18,280 nt of DNA from Candidatus Humimicrobium oleiphilum (GCA_002304935.1 DBPS01000009.1:1-18280); one strand, 5' to 3'; counted from the first letter of the stretch, positions 1 through 7,164 are shown. Translations and numbers: made by a program. The notes: a model not told the origin generated them from the letters alone.

Positions 1-24
1 ATTCTTAAAAATATTTTTAAGAAT
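1..24. repeat. Perfect 24-base A/T-rich palindrome
   Basis: The first 12 bases (ATTCTTAAAAAT) are followed at once by their exact reverse complement. As RNA this would fold into about 10 base pairs with a 4-base loop. It lies just upstream of the candidate promoter for rplC. It could be a weak terminator of an upstream gene, an operator, or chance in AT-rich DNA. There is no G/C-rich stem, so a standard terminator is not well supported. Confidence 0.5.
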
Positions 25-32
25 AATTATTA

Positions 33-61
33 TTGATTTATTTTTAAAAAAAATATAGAAT
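33..61 (+). promoter_or_regulatory. Candidate sigma-70-type promoter for the rplC-led operon
   Basis: TTGATT at 33-38 and TAGAAT at 56-61 are separated by exactly 17 bases, a good match in form to -35 and -10 boxes (4 of 6 and 5 of 6 consensus bases). Transcription would begin near base 68 and leave a leader of about 68 bases before rplC. Such matches arise easily in AT-rich DNA. The support is mainly position: it is the only long non-coding stretch ahead of the operon in view. Confidence 0.35.
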
Positions 62-74
62 GTTGTTTTTGTGC

Positions 75-96
75 CGTCTAATTTGAATTTTAGATG
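75..96 (+). other. Small hairpin in the rplC leader
   Basis: CGTCTAA at 75-81 can pair with TTAGATG at 90-96 (7 pairs, one of them G-U) around an 8-base loop. It sits in the presumed 5' leader of rplC, about 40 bases before the start codon. It could be part of a ribosomal-protein feedback site, but it does not resemble the well-studied S10 leader recognised by L4 in E. coli. The structure is weak. Confidence 0.25.
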
Positions 97-135
97 CAGT
101 TGTTTTTGCGGTAAATTTTAAGGAAGAGAGTCAAA

Positions 136-759
136 ATGGTAAAAGCAATTTATGGGAAGAAAGTGGGCTCAACCCAGATATATGATGAAAATGGCAGTGC
201 TTTATGTGTTACAGCCATAGAAGCAAAACCTTGTAAAGTAATTCAGGTTAAGAATACCACGTCCGATGGCTATGATGCTTTAAAAGTCGGTTTTGGTGAA
301 GTAAAGGAAAAAAACCTTAACAAGCCAAAGAAAGGTGAGTTCAGCAAAGCAAAGGTTGAACCTGCGAAATATTTGAAGGAAATAAGACTTACCGATTCGG
401 ATAACGAGTATAAAGTTGGTGACAATATTGATGTAAGCATTTTTAATGTCGGAGATATTGTAAAGATTACAGGAACCTCTAAAGGGAAAGGTTTTGCGGG
501 AGTTATCAAGAAATACAATTTTCACAGAGGCCCGGTTACTCATGGTTCTCACAGCATCAGGAAACCTGGTTCTGTGGGTATGTGTTCAACCCCGAAAAAA
601 ATTATGAAAGGTAAAAAAATGCCCGGAAGGATGGGCGGGGAAAGAGTTACTACTCCCGGTACCAAAATAGTGGATGTATTATTGGAGCAAAATCTTATAT
701 TGATCAAAGGTTCTGTTCCCGGGGCAAAAGGAAGTGTAGTTTATATTAGGAAAGTTTAA
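136..759 (+). CDS. rplC: 50S ribosomal protein L3
   Basis: L3 is one of the first proteins to bind 23S rRNA and reaches into the peptidyl-transferase centre through a long loop. The 207-residue protein has the usual bacterial length. It opens with a typical L3 start (MVKAIYGKKVGSTQIY), carries TGTSKGKGFAGVIKKY, and has the loop segment GKKMPGRMGGERVTTPGTK near residues 157-175. The residue that is a methylated glutamine in E. coli L3 lies in a Gram-positive-like context here (MCSTP), so PrmB-type methylation is unlikely. ATG follows an AAGGAAGAG ribosome-binding site. rpsJ, which normally comes directly before rplC, is absent from the 135 bases upstream. rplD follows after 20 bases. Confidence 0.98.
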   Translation: MVKAIYGKKVGSTQIYDENGSALCVTAIEAKPCKVIQVKNTTSDGYDALKVGFGEVKEKNLNKPKKGEFSKAKVEPAKYLKEIRLTDSDNEYKVGDNIDVSIFNVGDIVKITGTSKGKGFAGVIKKYNFHRGPVTHGSHSIRKPGSVGMCSTPKKIMKGKKMPGRMGGERVTTPGTKIVDVLLEQNLILIKGSVPGAKGSVVYIRKV

Positions 760-779
760 TTTTTTTAGGAGAAAGCATA

Positions 780-1418
780 ATGGCAACTTTGGATATTTTG
801 GATTTAAAGGGAAGCAGTACAGATAAAATTGATATTCCCGAAGAAATAACTTCCCTTGAAGTAAATACAAATATACTTCATATGGAAGTAAAGAGATTCC
901 TTGCTTCTTCAAGATCAGGCACAAGCAAAGCAAAAGGAAGAAGTGAAGTAAGCGGAGGCGGAAGAAAACCATGGAGACAGAAAGGCACCGGAAATGCAAG
1001 AGCAGGAAGCAACAGATCACCTTTATGGAGACATGGAGGAGTTATCTTTGGGCCGGTTCCAAGAGATTATTCTTTTAAACTTAATAAAAAGGTTGTAAGA
1101 AAATCAAAGCTTATGGCTCTTGTTGATAAAATAAATGATAGCAAGCTTTTAATAGTGTCTGGCTTTAATTTTGACAAACCCAGCACAAAAGAAGCATTTA
1201 ATGTTTTAAAGAGCTTGAAAATAAATGAAAACAAGGTACTTGTTGTAATAGATAATCTTGAAGGTAATGAAGTCCTTTCATTCAGGAATCTTCCTAATGT
1301 TCTTCTGACTTCTTACAAATCAATAAATACTTATGAATTGCTTGTAAGTGATTTTGTTCTTTTTACAAAAGGTTCCTTTGAAAAAATGCTGAAGGAGTTG
1401 TCAAATGCAAGATCCTAG
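780..1418 (+). CDS. rplD: 50S ribosomal protein L4 (L1e)
   Basis: L4 binds domain I of 23S rRNA, and its extended loop lines the narrow part of the peptide exit tunnel. The 212-residue protein shows that loop clearly at about residues 48-85, with SGGGRKPWRQKGTGNARAG and then SPLWRHGGVIFGP. The C-terminal half is the globular alpha/beta part. The start is ATG after AGGAGAAAG. The last 14 bases overlap the start of rplW in another frame, so the two are probably translationally coupled. In E. coli L4 also represses its own operon; the short leader here gives no clear sign of that mechanism. Confidence 0.98.
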   Translation: MATLDILDLKGSSTDKIDIPEEITSLEVNTNILHMEVKRFLASSRSGTSKAKGRSEVSGGGRKPWRQKGTGNARAGSNRSPLWRHGGVIFGPVPRDYSFKLNKKVVRKSKLMALVDKINDSKLLIVSGFNFDKPSTKEAFNVLKSLKINENKVLVVIDNLEGNEVLSFRNLPNVLLTSYKSINTYELLVSDFVLFTKGSFEKMLKELSNARS

Positions 1419-1692
1419 GGACATAATTTTTGCTCCGATTGTATCTGAAAAAAGCTATAATGCAGTTAAAGATAACAGATACTCCTTTTTTGTTGACCTC
1501 AGGGCAGAAAAAGGTGAAATAAAAAGAGCAATAGAAAAAATATTTAATGTAAAGGTACTGAAGATCAGTACAGTGAATGTAAAGCCGAAACCTAAACGAC
1601 TTGGGCGTAGTATCGGCAAAAGTCCAAGACGAAAGAAAGCCATCGTAAGTCTTCGCAAGAAAGACAAAATCGACTTCTTTCAGTCTGCTTAA
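1405..1692 (+). CDS. rplW: 50S ribosomal protein L23
   Basis: L23 sits beside the exit tunnel and is the docking site for trigger factor and signal recognition particle. The 95-residue protein has the family N-terminus with PIVSEKSY near residues 12-19 and the central basic stretch KPKPKRLGRSIGKSPRRKKA, which is the rRNA-binding loop. The ATG lies inside the end of rplD (14-base overlap), with an AAGGAG site 7 bases ahead, within the rplD coding sequence. A 129-base A/T-rich gap follows before rplB, the second longest gap in the window. Confidence 0.97.
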   Translation: MQDPRDIIFAPIVSEKSYNAVKDNRYSFFVDLRAEKGEIKRAIEKIFNVKVLKISTVNVKPKPKRLGRSIGKSPRRKKAIVSLRKKDKIDFFQSA

Positions 1693-1700
1693 CGACTTTT

Positions 1701-1717
1701 AAATTAATGATTAATTT
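1701..1717. repeat. A/T palindrome in the rplW-rplB gap
   Basis: AAATTAAT and its reverse complement ATTAATTT flank a single G. The arms are 8 bases and perfect. The loop of one base is too short for a comfortable RNA hairpin, so a DNA-level site or chance is more likely. A TATAAT hexamer sits just downstream at 1729-1734 but has no convincing -35 partner. Confidence 0.3.
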
Positions 1718-1785
1718 TATTTGTTTTTTATAATACATATTGTTTTGTCTGTATTTAAAAAATATAACTATTAAGGAAAAGAAAG

Positions 1786-1803
1786 TAATTAACGTTTTAA
1801 TTA
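1786..1803 (+). other. Hairpin immediately upstream of the rplB ribosome-binding site
   Basis: TAATTAA at 1786-1792 pairs perfectly with TTAATTA at 1797-1803 around the loop CGTT. The stem ends 3 bases before the GCGGAGG ribosome-binding site (1807-1813) of rplB. It could tune access to that site or mark an RNA-processing point. All seven pairs are A-U, so its stability is low. Confidence 0.3.
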
Positions 1804-1821
1804 GTTGCGGAGGTAATCAAG

Positions 1822-2652
1822 TTGGCCTTAAAAAAATATAAACCGACATCTCCAGGTAGGAGATTTGCAACAGCGTCTGACTTTTCAGAGCTTACAAAAA
1901 AAGCTCCTGAAAAATCACTGACTGTGTCTTTGTCAGGCAGTGGTGGAAGAAATAACAACGGAAGAATAACCCAGAGACATAGTGGCGGCGGCCATAAAAG
2001 ACTTTACAGGATAATAGATTTTAAAAGAAATAAAGCAAATATTCCTGCCAAAGTCGTAGCCATAGAATATGACCCTAACAGAAGTGCAAGAATAGCATTG
2101 ATTAATTATTCTGATGGAGAGAAAAGCTACATAATTGCTCCTGTCGGATTAAAAATAGGTGATACCGTAGTAGCAGGAAGCAATGTTGACATTAAGATCG
2201 GAAACTGTCTTCCTCTGGCAAATATACCGGTAGGTACTTTTGTTCATAATATTGAGCTAAAAGTTAATAAAGGTGCTGCGATTGCAAGATCTGCCGGTTC
2301 GTCTGCTCAGCTGCTGGCTAAAGATGAAGAATATGCACAGTTAAAACTTCCATCCGGGGAAGTAAGAATGGTGAGCATAGGATGCAGAGCATGTATCGGA
2401 CAGGTTGGAAATCTTGATCATGAGATAATCACATTAGGCAAGGCAGGAAGATCAAGATGGCTTGGTGTAAGACCCAGCGTTAGAGGAACTGCCATGAACC
2501 CCCATGATCACCCGCATGGCGGCGGTGAAGGGAAGAACAAGACAGCCGGACGTAATCCTGTTACTCCATGGGGTAAACCCACTTTGGGATACAGGACCAG
2601 GGATAAGAAAAATCCTTCAAATAAATTTATTGTAAGAAGAAGGAAATCTTAA
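1822..2652 (+). CDS. rplB: 50S ribosomal protein L2
   Basis: L2 is the most conserved large-subunit protein. It helps join the subunits and supports peptidyl transfer. The 276-residue length is standard. The N-terminal half is the OB-fold RNA-binding domain (GRNNNGRITQRHSGGGHKR at about residues 42-60) and the C-terminal half is the SH3-like domain. The signature DHPHGGGEGK begins near residue 229; His230 matches E. coli His229, which has been linked to peptidyl transferase function. The start is TTG, 8 bases after a strong GCGGAGG site. The next in-frame ATG would remove conserved sequence, so TTG is well supported. The gene follows a 129-base gap that could hold a regulatory or processing site. 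Confidence 0.98.
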   Translation: MALKKYKPTSPGRRFATASDFSELTKKAPEKSLTVSLSGSGGRNNNGRITQRHSGGGHKRLYRIIDFKRNKANIPAKVVAIEYDPNRSARIALINYSDGEKSYIIAPVGLKIGDTVVAGSNVDIKIGNCLPLANIPVGTFVHNIELKVNKGAAIARSAGSSAQLLAKDEEYAQLKLPSGEVRMVSIGCRACIGQVGNLDHEIITLGKAGRSRWLGVRPSVRGTAMNPHDHPHGGGEGKNKTAGRNPVTPWGKPTLGYRTRDKKNPSNKFIVRRRKS

Positions 2653-2696
2653 TAGATTTTTATTTTATTTTTTATGTTTTTTAGAGGAGGAAAAAT

Positions 2697-2996
2697 ATGT
2701 CAAGGTCTTTAAAGAAGGGACCTTTTATAGAAGAAAGTTTAATGCGCAAGGTTGAAAAGCTTGAAGAAACAGGCGAAAAGAAGATCATAAAGACATGGTC
2801 AAGGGAATCAACGATTTTTCCTGAAATGGTGGGTTATACATTTGCTGTTTATGACGGAAAAAAACATATTCCTGTTTTTGTATCCGAATCTATGGTTGGT
2901 CACAAGTTGGGAGAATTTGCTCCAACCAGATCGATAAGACCACATTCTTATAAAGGTAAAAGTGAAAAAGCGACTTCTGTTAAAAAGAAGAAATAA
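2697..2996 (+). CDS. rpsS: 30S ribosomal protein S19
   Basis: S19 binds the head of 16S rRNA together with S13, close to the A-site tRNA. The 99-residue protein begins with MSRSLKKGPF and has the family signature GHKLGEFAPTR near residues 69-79. A lysine-rich tail (SVKKKK) ends it. ATG follows the strong site TAGAGGAGG. The neighbours are rplB 44 bases upstream and rplV 55 bases downstream, the universal order. Nothing unusual was seen. Confidence 0.98.
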   Translation: MSRSLKKGPFIEESLMRKVEKLEETGEKKIIKTWSRESTIFPEMVGYTFAVYDGKKHIPVFVSESMVGHKLGEFAPTRSIRPHSYKGKSEKATSVKKKK

Positions 2997-3051
2997 CTTT
3001 TTAGCCATGAAGTCAGATTGTTTTAATTGATTATTAAAAGGGGGCTTAATA

Positions 3052-3426
3052 GTGGAAGCTAGAGCAGTTACAAAATATATAGGCATATCAGCTACAAAAA
3101 TGAGATATGTAGTTGAGCTTGTCAAAAATAAAAAAGTGGAAGATGCAGTTAATCTGCTTGCTCTGACACCAAGGTATGCTGCTGTTTATGTAAAAAAAGC
3201 AATTCAAAGTGCTGCTGCAAATGCCAGCAATAATTTGAAGATAAAAGAAGATGATTTATTTATTTCAAAGATTTATGTAACCCAGGGCCCTACCCAGAAA
3301 AGATTCAGACCAAGGGCAAGAGGAAGGGCTGACAGAGAAAGAAAGAGAAGCTCACATTTATATGTATGGGTTTCTGATGGTAAAACAGAGGAGGTTAAGA
3401 AAATTGGGTCAAAAAGTAAGTCCTAA
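3052..3426 (+). CDS. rplV: 50S ribosomal protein L22
   Basis: L22 contacts all domains of 23S rRNA, and its long beta-hairpin lines the exit tunnel, where changes can cause macrolide resistance. The 124-residue protein shows the hairpin at about residues 80-105 (GPTQKRFRPRARGRADRERK) followed by SSHLYVWV. There is a short C-terminal extension relative to the minimal family length of about 110. The start is GTG after an AAAGGGGG site. The 3' end overlaps rpsC by 23 bases, and the ribosome-binding site of rpsC lies inside this gene, so coupled translation is likely. Confidence 0.97.
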   Translation: MEARAVTKYIGISATKMRYVVELVKNKKVEDAVNLLALTPRYAAVYVKKAIQSAAANASNNLKIKEDDLFISKIYVTQGPTQKRFRPRARGRADRERKRSSHLYVWVSDGKTEEVKKIGSKSKS

Positions 3427-4093
3427 TGGCTTAAGAATTGGCATTAATAGAGACTGGGAATCCAGGTGGTTTGCTTCCAACAAAGAATTTGCTCAATTCA
3501 TAAAAGAAGATATAAGTATCAGGAAATTAATCAATGATCAGATTGCCAATTCAGGTATTTCAAAGATAGAGATTGAAAGAACTTCAGATGAAGTCAAAGT
3601 TGATGTCCACACATCCAAGCCCGGTGTTGTCATCGGTAAAAGAGGAACAAACATCAACGATATAAAAGATATGCTTCAAAAAGAAGTCGGCAAAAATGTC
3701 CAGCTAAATATTATTGAAGTAAAAAAACCTGAGCTGGTTTCAAAACTGGTTGCTGAAGGGATTGCTTCCCAGCTTGAAGGCCGGGTAAGTTTCAGGAAGG
3801 CTATGAAAAAAGCTGTTTCGCTTACTTTGAAAGCAGGAGCCAAGGGAATAAGAGTCCAGTGTTCCGGCAGGCTGGGTGGAGCTGAAATGGCGAGAACCGA
3901 GTGGTATCGTGAAGGAAGAGTACCCCTTCACACATTAAGGGCATCTATTGATTATGGTTTTGCAGAAGCTAATACCACATTCGGCAAAATAGGTGTAAAA
4001 GTATGGATTTATCTTGGAGATATATTAATCGACAAGGTTGGTGTTGAAGAAAAAAAGGCTGCAAAAGCTGATAGGGAAGCAGCAGTCAGCTAA
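3404..4093 (+). CDS. rpsC: 30S ribosomal protein S3
   Basis: S3 forms part of the mRNA entry channel and its helicase activity. I place the start at TTG 3404, giving 229 residues beginning (M)GQKVSPNGLRIGINRDW, the exact family N-terminus. AGAGGAGG at 3387-3394 lies 9 bases ahead. An in-frame upstream ATG at 3362 would add 14 residues not seen in the family. The KH domain has its GxxG loop (GKRG) at residues 78-81, and the C-terminal S3 domain includes SGRLGGAEMARTEWYREGRV. The protein ends with a short charged tail. The first 23 bases overlap rplV. Confidence 0.96.
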   Translation: MGQKVSPNGLRIGINRDWESRWFASNKEFAQFIKEDISIRKLINDQIANSGISKIEIERTSDEVKVDVHTSKPGVVIGKRGTNINDIKDMLQKEVGKNVQLNIIEVKKPELVSKLVAEGIASQLEGRVSFRKAMKKAVSLTLKAGAKGIRVQCSGRLGGAEMARTEWYREGRVPLHTLRASIDYGFAEANTTFGKIGVKVWIYLGDILIDKVGVEEKKAAKADREAAVS

Positions 4094-4141
4094 TTAATAT
4101 TATTTTTGAAGTTTGTATGGATTGAAGTTAGGAGATAAATT

Positions 4142-4558
4142 ATGTCACCAATGTTAATGCCTAAAAGGGTTAAGCACAGAAAAGAGCAACGTGGCAGAAT
4201 GAAAGGAATGGCTAAAGGAGGCATGAAGCTTTCTTTTGGTGAATATGGTTTGCAGGCACTGGAACCTGGATGGATAACAAGCAAACAGATAGAAGCTGCC
4301 AGGGTTGCGCTTACACGATATATAAAAAGAGGCGGAAAAGTATGGATAAATATTTTTCCCCATAAGCCAGTTACAAAAAAACCTGCAGAAACAAGAATGG
4401 GCAGTGGTAAAGGTGCTCCGGAAAACTGGGTAGCTGTTATCAAGCCAGGAAAAATAATGTTTGAGCTGGCTGGTGTAAATCTTGAAATTGCGCAGGAAGC
4501 AATGAGGCTTGCTTCTCACAAATTACCATTAAAAACAAAATTTATACATGAAGAATAG
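4142..4558 (+). CDS. rplP: 50S ribosomal protein L16
   Basis: L16 organises the A-site of the large subunit and contacts incoming tRNA. The 138-residue length is standard. The protein begins MSPMLMPKRVKHRKEQRGRM, has the central KVWINIFPHKPVTKKPAE and the basic loop RMGSGKGAPENWVAVIKPG near residues 82-100. The arginine that is hydroxylated in E. coli (in the RMGxGKG motif) is present. ATG follows TTAGGAGAT. The gene lies 48 bases after rpsC and 51 bases before rpmC. Confidence 0.98.
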   Translation: MSPMLMPKRVKHRKEQRGRMKGMAKGGMKLSFGEYGLQALEPGWITSKQIEAARVALTRYIKRGGKVWINIFPHKPVTKKPAETRMGSGKGAPENWVAVIKPGKIMFELAGVNLEIAQEAMRLASHKLPLKTKFIHEE

Positions 4559-4609
4559 TTAAGACAATAAAGATAAATTTAAATATTGTTTAATAGATTA
4601 GGTGAACAA

Positions 4610-4930
4610 ATGAAGGCTAATGATATAAGAGAATTTTCTAAAGAAGAATTACAGGCCAGGCTTTTGGAAGTTAAGAAAAATATTTTTAATCTTAAGTTTC
4701 AAAAAGCGTCAGGCCAGCTGGATGATTTAATGAAAATAAAGAATTTAAAAAGAGATGTTGCAAAAATTGAAACTGTTTTAAGAGAGAAAGACCTGGGAAT
4801 AGTAGTAAAAGTAACTGAAAAGAAAAAACCAGTCAAAAAGGCCAAGCCCGAGAGCAGCCAGGCAAAACAAAGGCAGTCAAAAACAGGACAAAAAAAAGTT
4901 AAAGAAGAAGCAGCAGTTAAAGACAAATAA
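4610..4930 (+). CDS. rpmC: 50S ribosomal protein L29 with a lysine-rich C-terminal extension
   Basis: L29 sits near the exit tunnel beside L23. I choose ATG 4610 (MKANDIREFSKEELQARL), which has an AGGTGA site just ahead. A longer in-frame TTG start at 4586 lacks such a site and adds atypical residues. The protein is 106 residues. The ordinary two-helix L29 core, including the conserved NLKFQKASGQL, ends near residue 65. The remaining 40 or so residues are low-complexity, rich in Lys, Gln, Ala and Glu (KKKPVKKAKPESSQAKQRQS). L29 is normally about 60-75 residues, so the tail is unusual. It is likely disordered and could reach over rRNA near the tunnel exit. Confidence 0.95.
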   Translation: MKANDIREFSKEELQARLLEVKKNIFNLKFQKASGQLDDLMKIKNLKRDVAKIETVLREKDLGIVVKVTEKKKPVKKAKPESSQAKQRQSKTGQKKVKEEAAVKDK

Positions 4931-4959
4931 AATTTTAGTTTTTAAATAAGGGGGACTCC

Positions 4960-5214
4960 TTGGAAAGAGGAATTAAAAAAACAAGAATCGGGACGGTTGT
5001 AAGCGATAGCATGGACAAGACTATAGTTGTCGCTGTTAATTCGACTTACAGGCATCCCTTATATAAAAAGATTTTAACCAAAATCAAAAGATATAAAGCA
5101 CATGATGAGACTAATGATGCTAAAAAAGGTGATAAGGTTTTAATTTCTGAAACAAGACCACTAAGCAGAACGAAAAGGTGGAGACTTGTTGAAATAATAA
5201 AGAAAGCTGAATAA
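4960..5214 (+). CDS. rpsQ: 30S ribosomal protein S17
   Basis: S17 is a small OB-fold protein that binds the 5' domain of 16S rRNA early in assembly. The 84-residue protein has the typical pattern GTVVSDSMDKTIVVAV near residues 11-26, then RHPLYKK, and ISETRPLSRTKRWRLVEI near the end. The start is TTG, preceded by AAGGGGG and five bases. No upstream ATG is in frame within the 29-base gap from rpmC. rplN follows after 33 bases. Confidence 0.97.
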   Translation: MERGIKKTRIGTVVSDSMDKTIVVAVNSTYRHPLYKKILTKIKRYKAHDETNDAKKGDKVLISETRPLSRTKRWRLVEIIKKAE

Positions 5215-5247
5215 TTAAGAAAGCAGTTTATAAGGAAGGGCTGTAAG

Positions 5248-5616
5248 ATGATTCAATCTTATACTAGAGTAAAAGTAGCTGATAATACAGGTGCCAGAGA
5301 GCTTATGTGCATAAGGGTCTTAGGAGGAACAAGAAAACGATACGCAAGAGTTGGAGATATATTCATGGCTACAGTAAAAGATGCCAATCCTGGCGGAGTT
5401 GTTAAGAAAAGCGATGTTGTAATGGCAGTACTTGTAAGATCAGTTAAAAAATATAGAAGAAAAGATGGTTCATATGTCAGATTTGATGAAAATGCTGCAG
5501 TGATCATCGATAAACAGGGTAATCCGAAAGGAACACGTATCTTCGGACCTGTTGCAAGAGAACTAAGAGAAAAGAATTATATGAAGATAATATCTTTATC
5601 TCCGGAAGTTGTATGA
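5248..5616 (+). CDS. rplN: 50S ribosomal protein L14
   Basis: L14 forms part of the intersubunit bridge and is the binding site of the silencing factor RsfS. The 122-residue length is the family standard. Recognisable parts are the opening MIQSYTRVKVADNTGA, the glycine-rich segment KDANPGGVVKKSDVV and the C-terminal GTRIFGPVARELREKNYMKI. ATG follows AAGGAAGGG. Gaps on both sides are short (33 and 25 bases). Nothing unusual was seen. Confidence 0.98.
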   Translation: MIQSYTRVKVADNTGARELMCIRVLGGTRKRYARVGDIFMATVKDANPGGVVKKSDVVMAVLVRSVKKYRRKDGSYVRFDENAAVIIDKQGNPKGTRIFGPVARELREKNYMKIISLSPEVV

Positions 5617-5641
5617 ATTAATTTTTACAGGAGTGTAGATA

Positions 5642-5953
5642 ATGTTCAAGATTAAAAAAAATGACAAAGTTAAGATTATGCAGGGCAAGGACAAAGGGAA
5701 AGTCGGCAAAGTTTTAAGGATTAATCCCAGGGAAGAGAAGCTTTATGTGGAAGGGGCAAATATAATTAAAAGACATACAAGACAAAAAGCCCAGAACCAG
5801 CCAGGCGGAATCATAAAAAAAGAAGGTCCTATAAATGTTTCCAATGTAAAGATAGTATGTCCCAGCTGTGGAAAAGATTCAAGAGTAGGATTTGAAATTA
5901 ATGAAAGCAATGAGAAAGTAAGGATTTGTAAAAGCTGCGGACAGCAGGTTTAA
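5642..5953 (+). CDS. rplX: 50S ribosomal protein L24, zinc-ribbon form
   Basis: L24 starts assembly of the large subunit and lies near the exit tunnel. The 103-residue protein has an N-terminal KOW motif (KIMQGKDKGKVGKVLRI, about residues 11-27) and the family segment GGIIKKEGPINVSNVK. The C-terminal part carries two CxxC pairs, Cys73/Cys76 and Cys96/Cys99, which should bind zinc. In B. subtilis and E. coli these cysteines are missing, so this is the metal-binding subtype. ATG follows ACAGGAGTG. It is the classical boundary gene before rplE. Confidence 0.97.
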   Translation: MFKIKKNDKVKIMQGKDKGKVGKVLRINPREEKLYVEGANIIKRHTRQKAQNQPGGIIKKEGPINVSNVKIVCPSCGKDSRVGFEINESNEKVRICKSCGQQV

Positions 5954-5985
5954 TTTTTTAAGTATTTATTTAAAGAGGATAAGTT

Positions 5986-6537
5986 ATGACTGTGATAAAA
6001 CCTAGACTAAAAGAAAAATATGACAGTGAGATATTAAAGCAGCTTATGGAGGAAAGACAATTCAGTAATGTGATGGAAGCTCCCAGGCTGAAAAAGATTA
6101 CTATAAATATGGGTGTCGGTTCAGCTACACAAAACGCCAAAGAACTTGAAGGAGCTGTAAAAGACCTGGCGAAAATAAGCGGCCAGAAACCTGTAATCAC
6201 AAAAGCTAAGAAATCTATTGCCAGCTTTAAAGTGCGTGAAGGTAATTCAATAGGCTGCAAGGTAACACTCAGAGGAGCAAGAATGTATGAATTTCTGGAC
6301 AGGCTTTTAAATGTCGCAATTCCCAGAATAAAAGATTTCAGGGGCATTTCCAGAAAAAGTTTTGATGGAAGAGGTAATTATACTTTTGGCTTAAGGGAAC
6401 AGACAATTTTTCCAGAAGTCAATGTTGATGATATAACTTCGGTTAAAGGCATGAACATTACTTTTACAATTAACTCCAAATCAGACGGTGATTCATTGCT
6501 TCTATTGGAAAAATTCGGTTTTCCATTTAAAAAATAA
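5986..6537 (+). CDS. rplE: 50S ribosomal protein L5
   Basis: L5 binds 5S rRNA in the central protuberance and touches P-site tRNA. The 183-residue length is typical. Motifs are LKKITINMGVGSA near residues 34-46, KPVITKAKKSIASFKVREG near 68-86 and the C-terminal FPEVNVDDITSVKGMNITF. ATG follows AAGAGGATA. In E. coli the S8 repressor binds at the start of this gene; no matching RNA fold was obvious in the 32 bases between rplX and rplE. Confidence 0.98.
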   Translation: MTVIKPRLKEKYDSEILKQLMEERQFSNVMEAPRLKKITINMGVGSATQNAKELEGAVKDLAKISGQKPVITKAKKSIASFKVREGNSIGCKVTLRGARMYEFLDRLLNVAIPRIKDFRGISRKSFDGRGNYTFGLREQTIFPEVNVDDITSVKGMNITFTINSKSDGDSLLLLEKFGFPFKK

Positions 6538-6559
6538 TTTTTAAAAACAGGAGGATTTT

Positions 6560-6745
6560 TTGGCTAAAAAATCATTGATGGTAAAACACAGCAGAGTGCC
6601 TAAGTTTACTACAAGGAAATATAATAGATGCAACAGATGCGGAAGACCAAGAGGATATTTCAGAAGATTCGGTCTTTGCAGGATATGTTTGAGAGAACTT
6701 GCATATGAGGGCAAAATTCCTGGACTTACAAAGTCCAGCTGGTAA
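6560..6745 (+). CDS. rpsN: 30S ribosomal protein S14, zinc-binding type (type Z)
   Basis: S14 binds the 3' major domain of 16S rRNA in the 30S head. The 61-residue length marks the short, zinc-binding form. The four ligands are Cys24, Cys27, Cys40 and Cys43 (CNRC and CRIC spaced by 12 residues), followed by the typical end LAYEGKIPGLTKSSW. The start is TTG, 5 bases after a perfect AGGAGG (6549-6554). No other start in frame gives the conserved N-terminus MAKKSLMVK. The zinc-free longer paralogue is not in the window. Confidence 0.97.
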   Translation: MAKKSLMVKHSRVPKFTTRKYNRCNRCGRPRGYFRRFGLCRICLRELAYEGKIPGLTKSSW

Positions 6746-6762
6746 TTAAAGGAGGAGATTAA

Positions 6763-7164
6763 ATGGCAGCAATATCAGATCCTATAGCTGATATGTTAAC
6801 AAGGATTAGAAATGCCAATAAAGCAAGAATAGATTTTGTTGATATGCCCAATTCCAAAATGAAGAGGGAGATTGCAAAAATTCTGCTTGAAAAAGGCTTT
6901 ATAAAAAATTTTGAAGTTACTGATGAAAGCTCAAACAGTAATCTGAGAGTTCATCTGAAATTCGACAGGAATAAAAAAGGCATAATTAAAGGTATCAAAA
7001 GAATTAGCAAACCAGGTTTAAGGATTTATGCTAAAAACAGCGAAATCCCCAGGGTCCTAGGAGGTCTGGGAACGGTTGTAGTTTCTACATCCAAAGGGAT
7101 AATAGCTGGTGATGAAGCAAAGAAATCAGGTCTTGGTGGAGAAATTATTTGTTACATCTGGTAA
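6763..7164 (+). CDS. rpsH: 30S ribosomal protein S8
   Basis: S8 binds the central domain of 16S rRNA and in E. coli represses the spc operon. The 133-residue protein begins with DPIADMLTRIRNANKA and ends with the signature STSKGIIAGDEAKKSGLGGE followed by IICYIW. ATG follows a strong AAAGGAGGAG site only 17 bases after rpsN. Length and motifs are ordinary. Confidence 0.98.
   Translation: MAAISDPIADMLTRIRNANKARIDFVDMPNSKMKREIAKILLEKGFIKNFEVTDESSNSNLRVHLKFDRNKKGIIKGIKRISKPGLRIYAKNSEIPRVLGGLGTVVVSTSKGIIAGDEAKKSGLGGEIICYIW

Noticed and set aside
679..1020. Minus-strand frame of 113 residues across the rplC-rplD junction, and similar minus-strand frames throughout
   Set aside because: They lie antisense to clearly conserved ribosomal genes, show no recognisable family and no ribosome-binding site; they are shadows of AT-rich coding sequence.
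1729..1734. TATAAT in the rplW-rplB gap as a promoter
   Set aside because: No -35-like hexamer lies at suitable distance; kept only as a remark.
3362..3403. Upstream ATG giving a 14-residue longer S3
   Set aside because: The extra residues do not match the S3 N-terminus, while TTG 3404 gives the exact family start and has AGAGGAGG 9 bases ahead.
4586..4609. Upstream TTG start for L29
   Set aside because: There is no ribosome-binding site before it; ATG 4610 has one and gives the standard MKANDIRE start.
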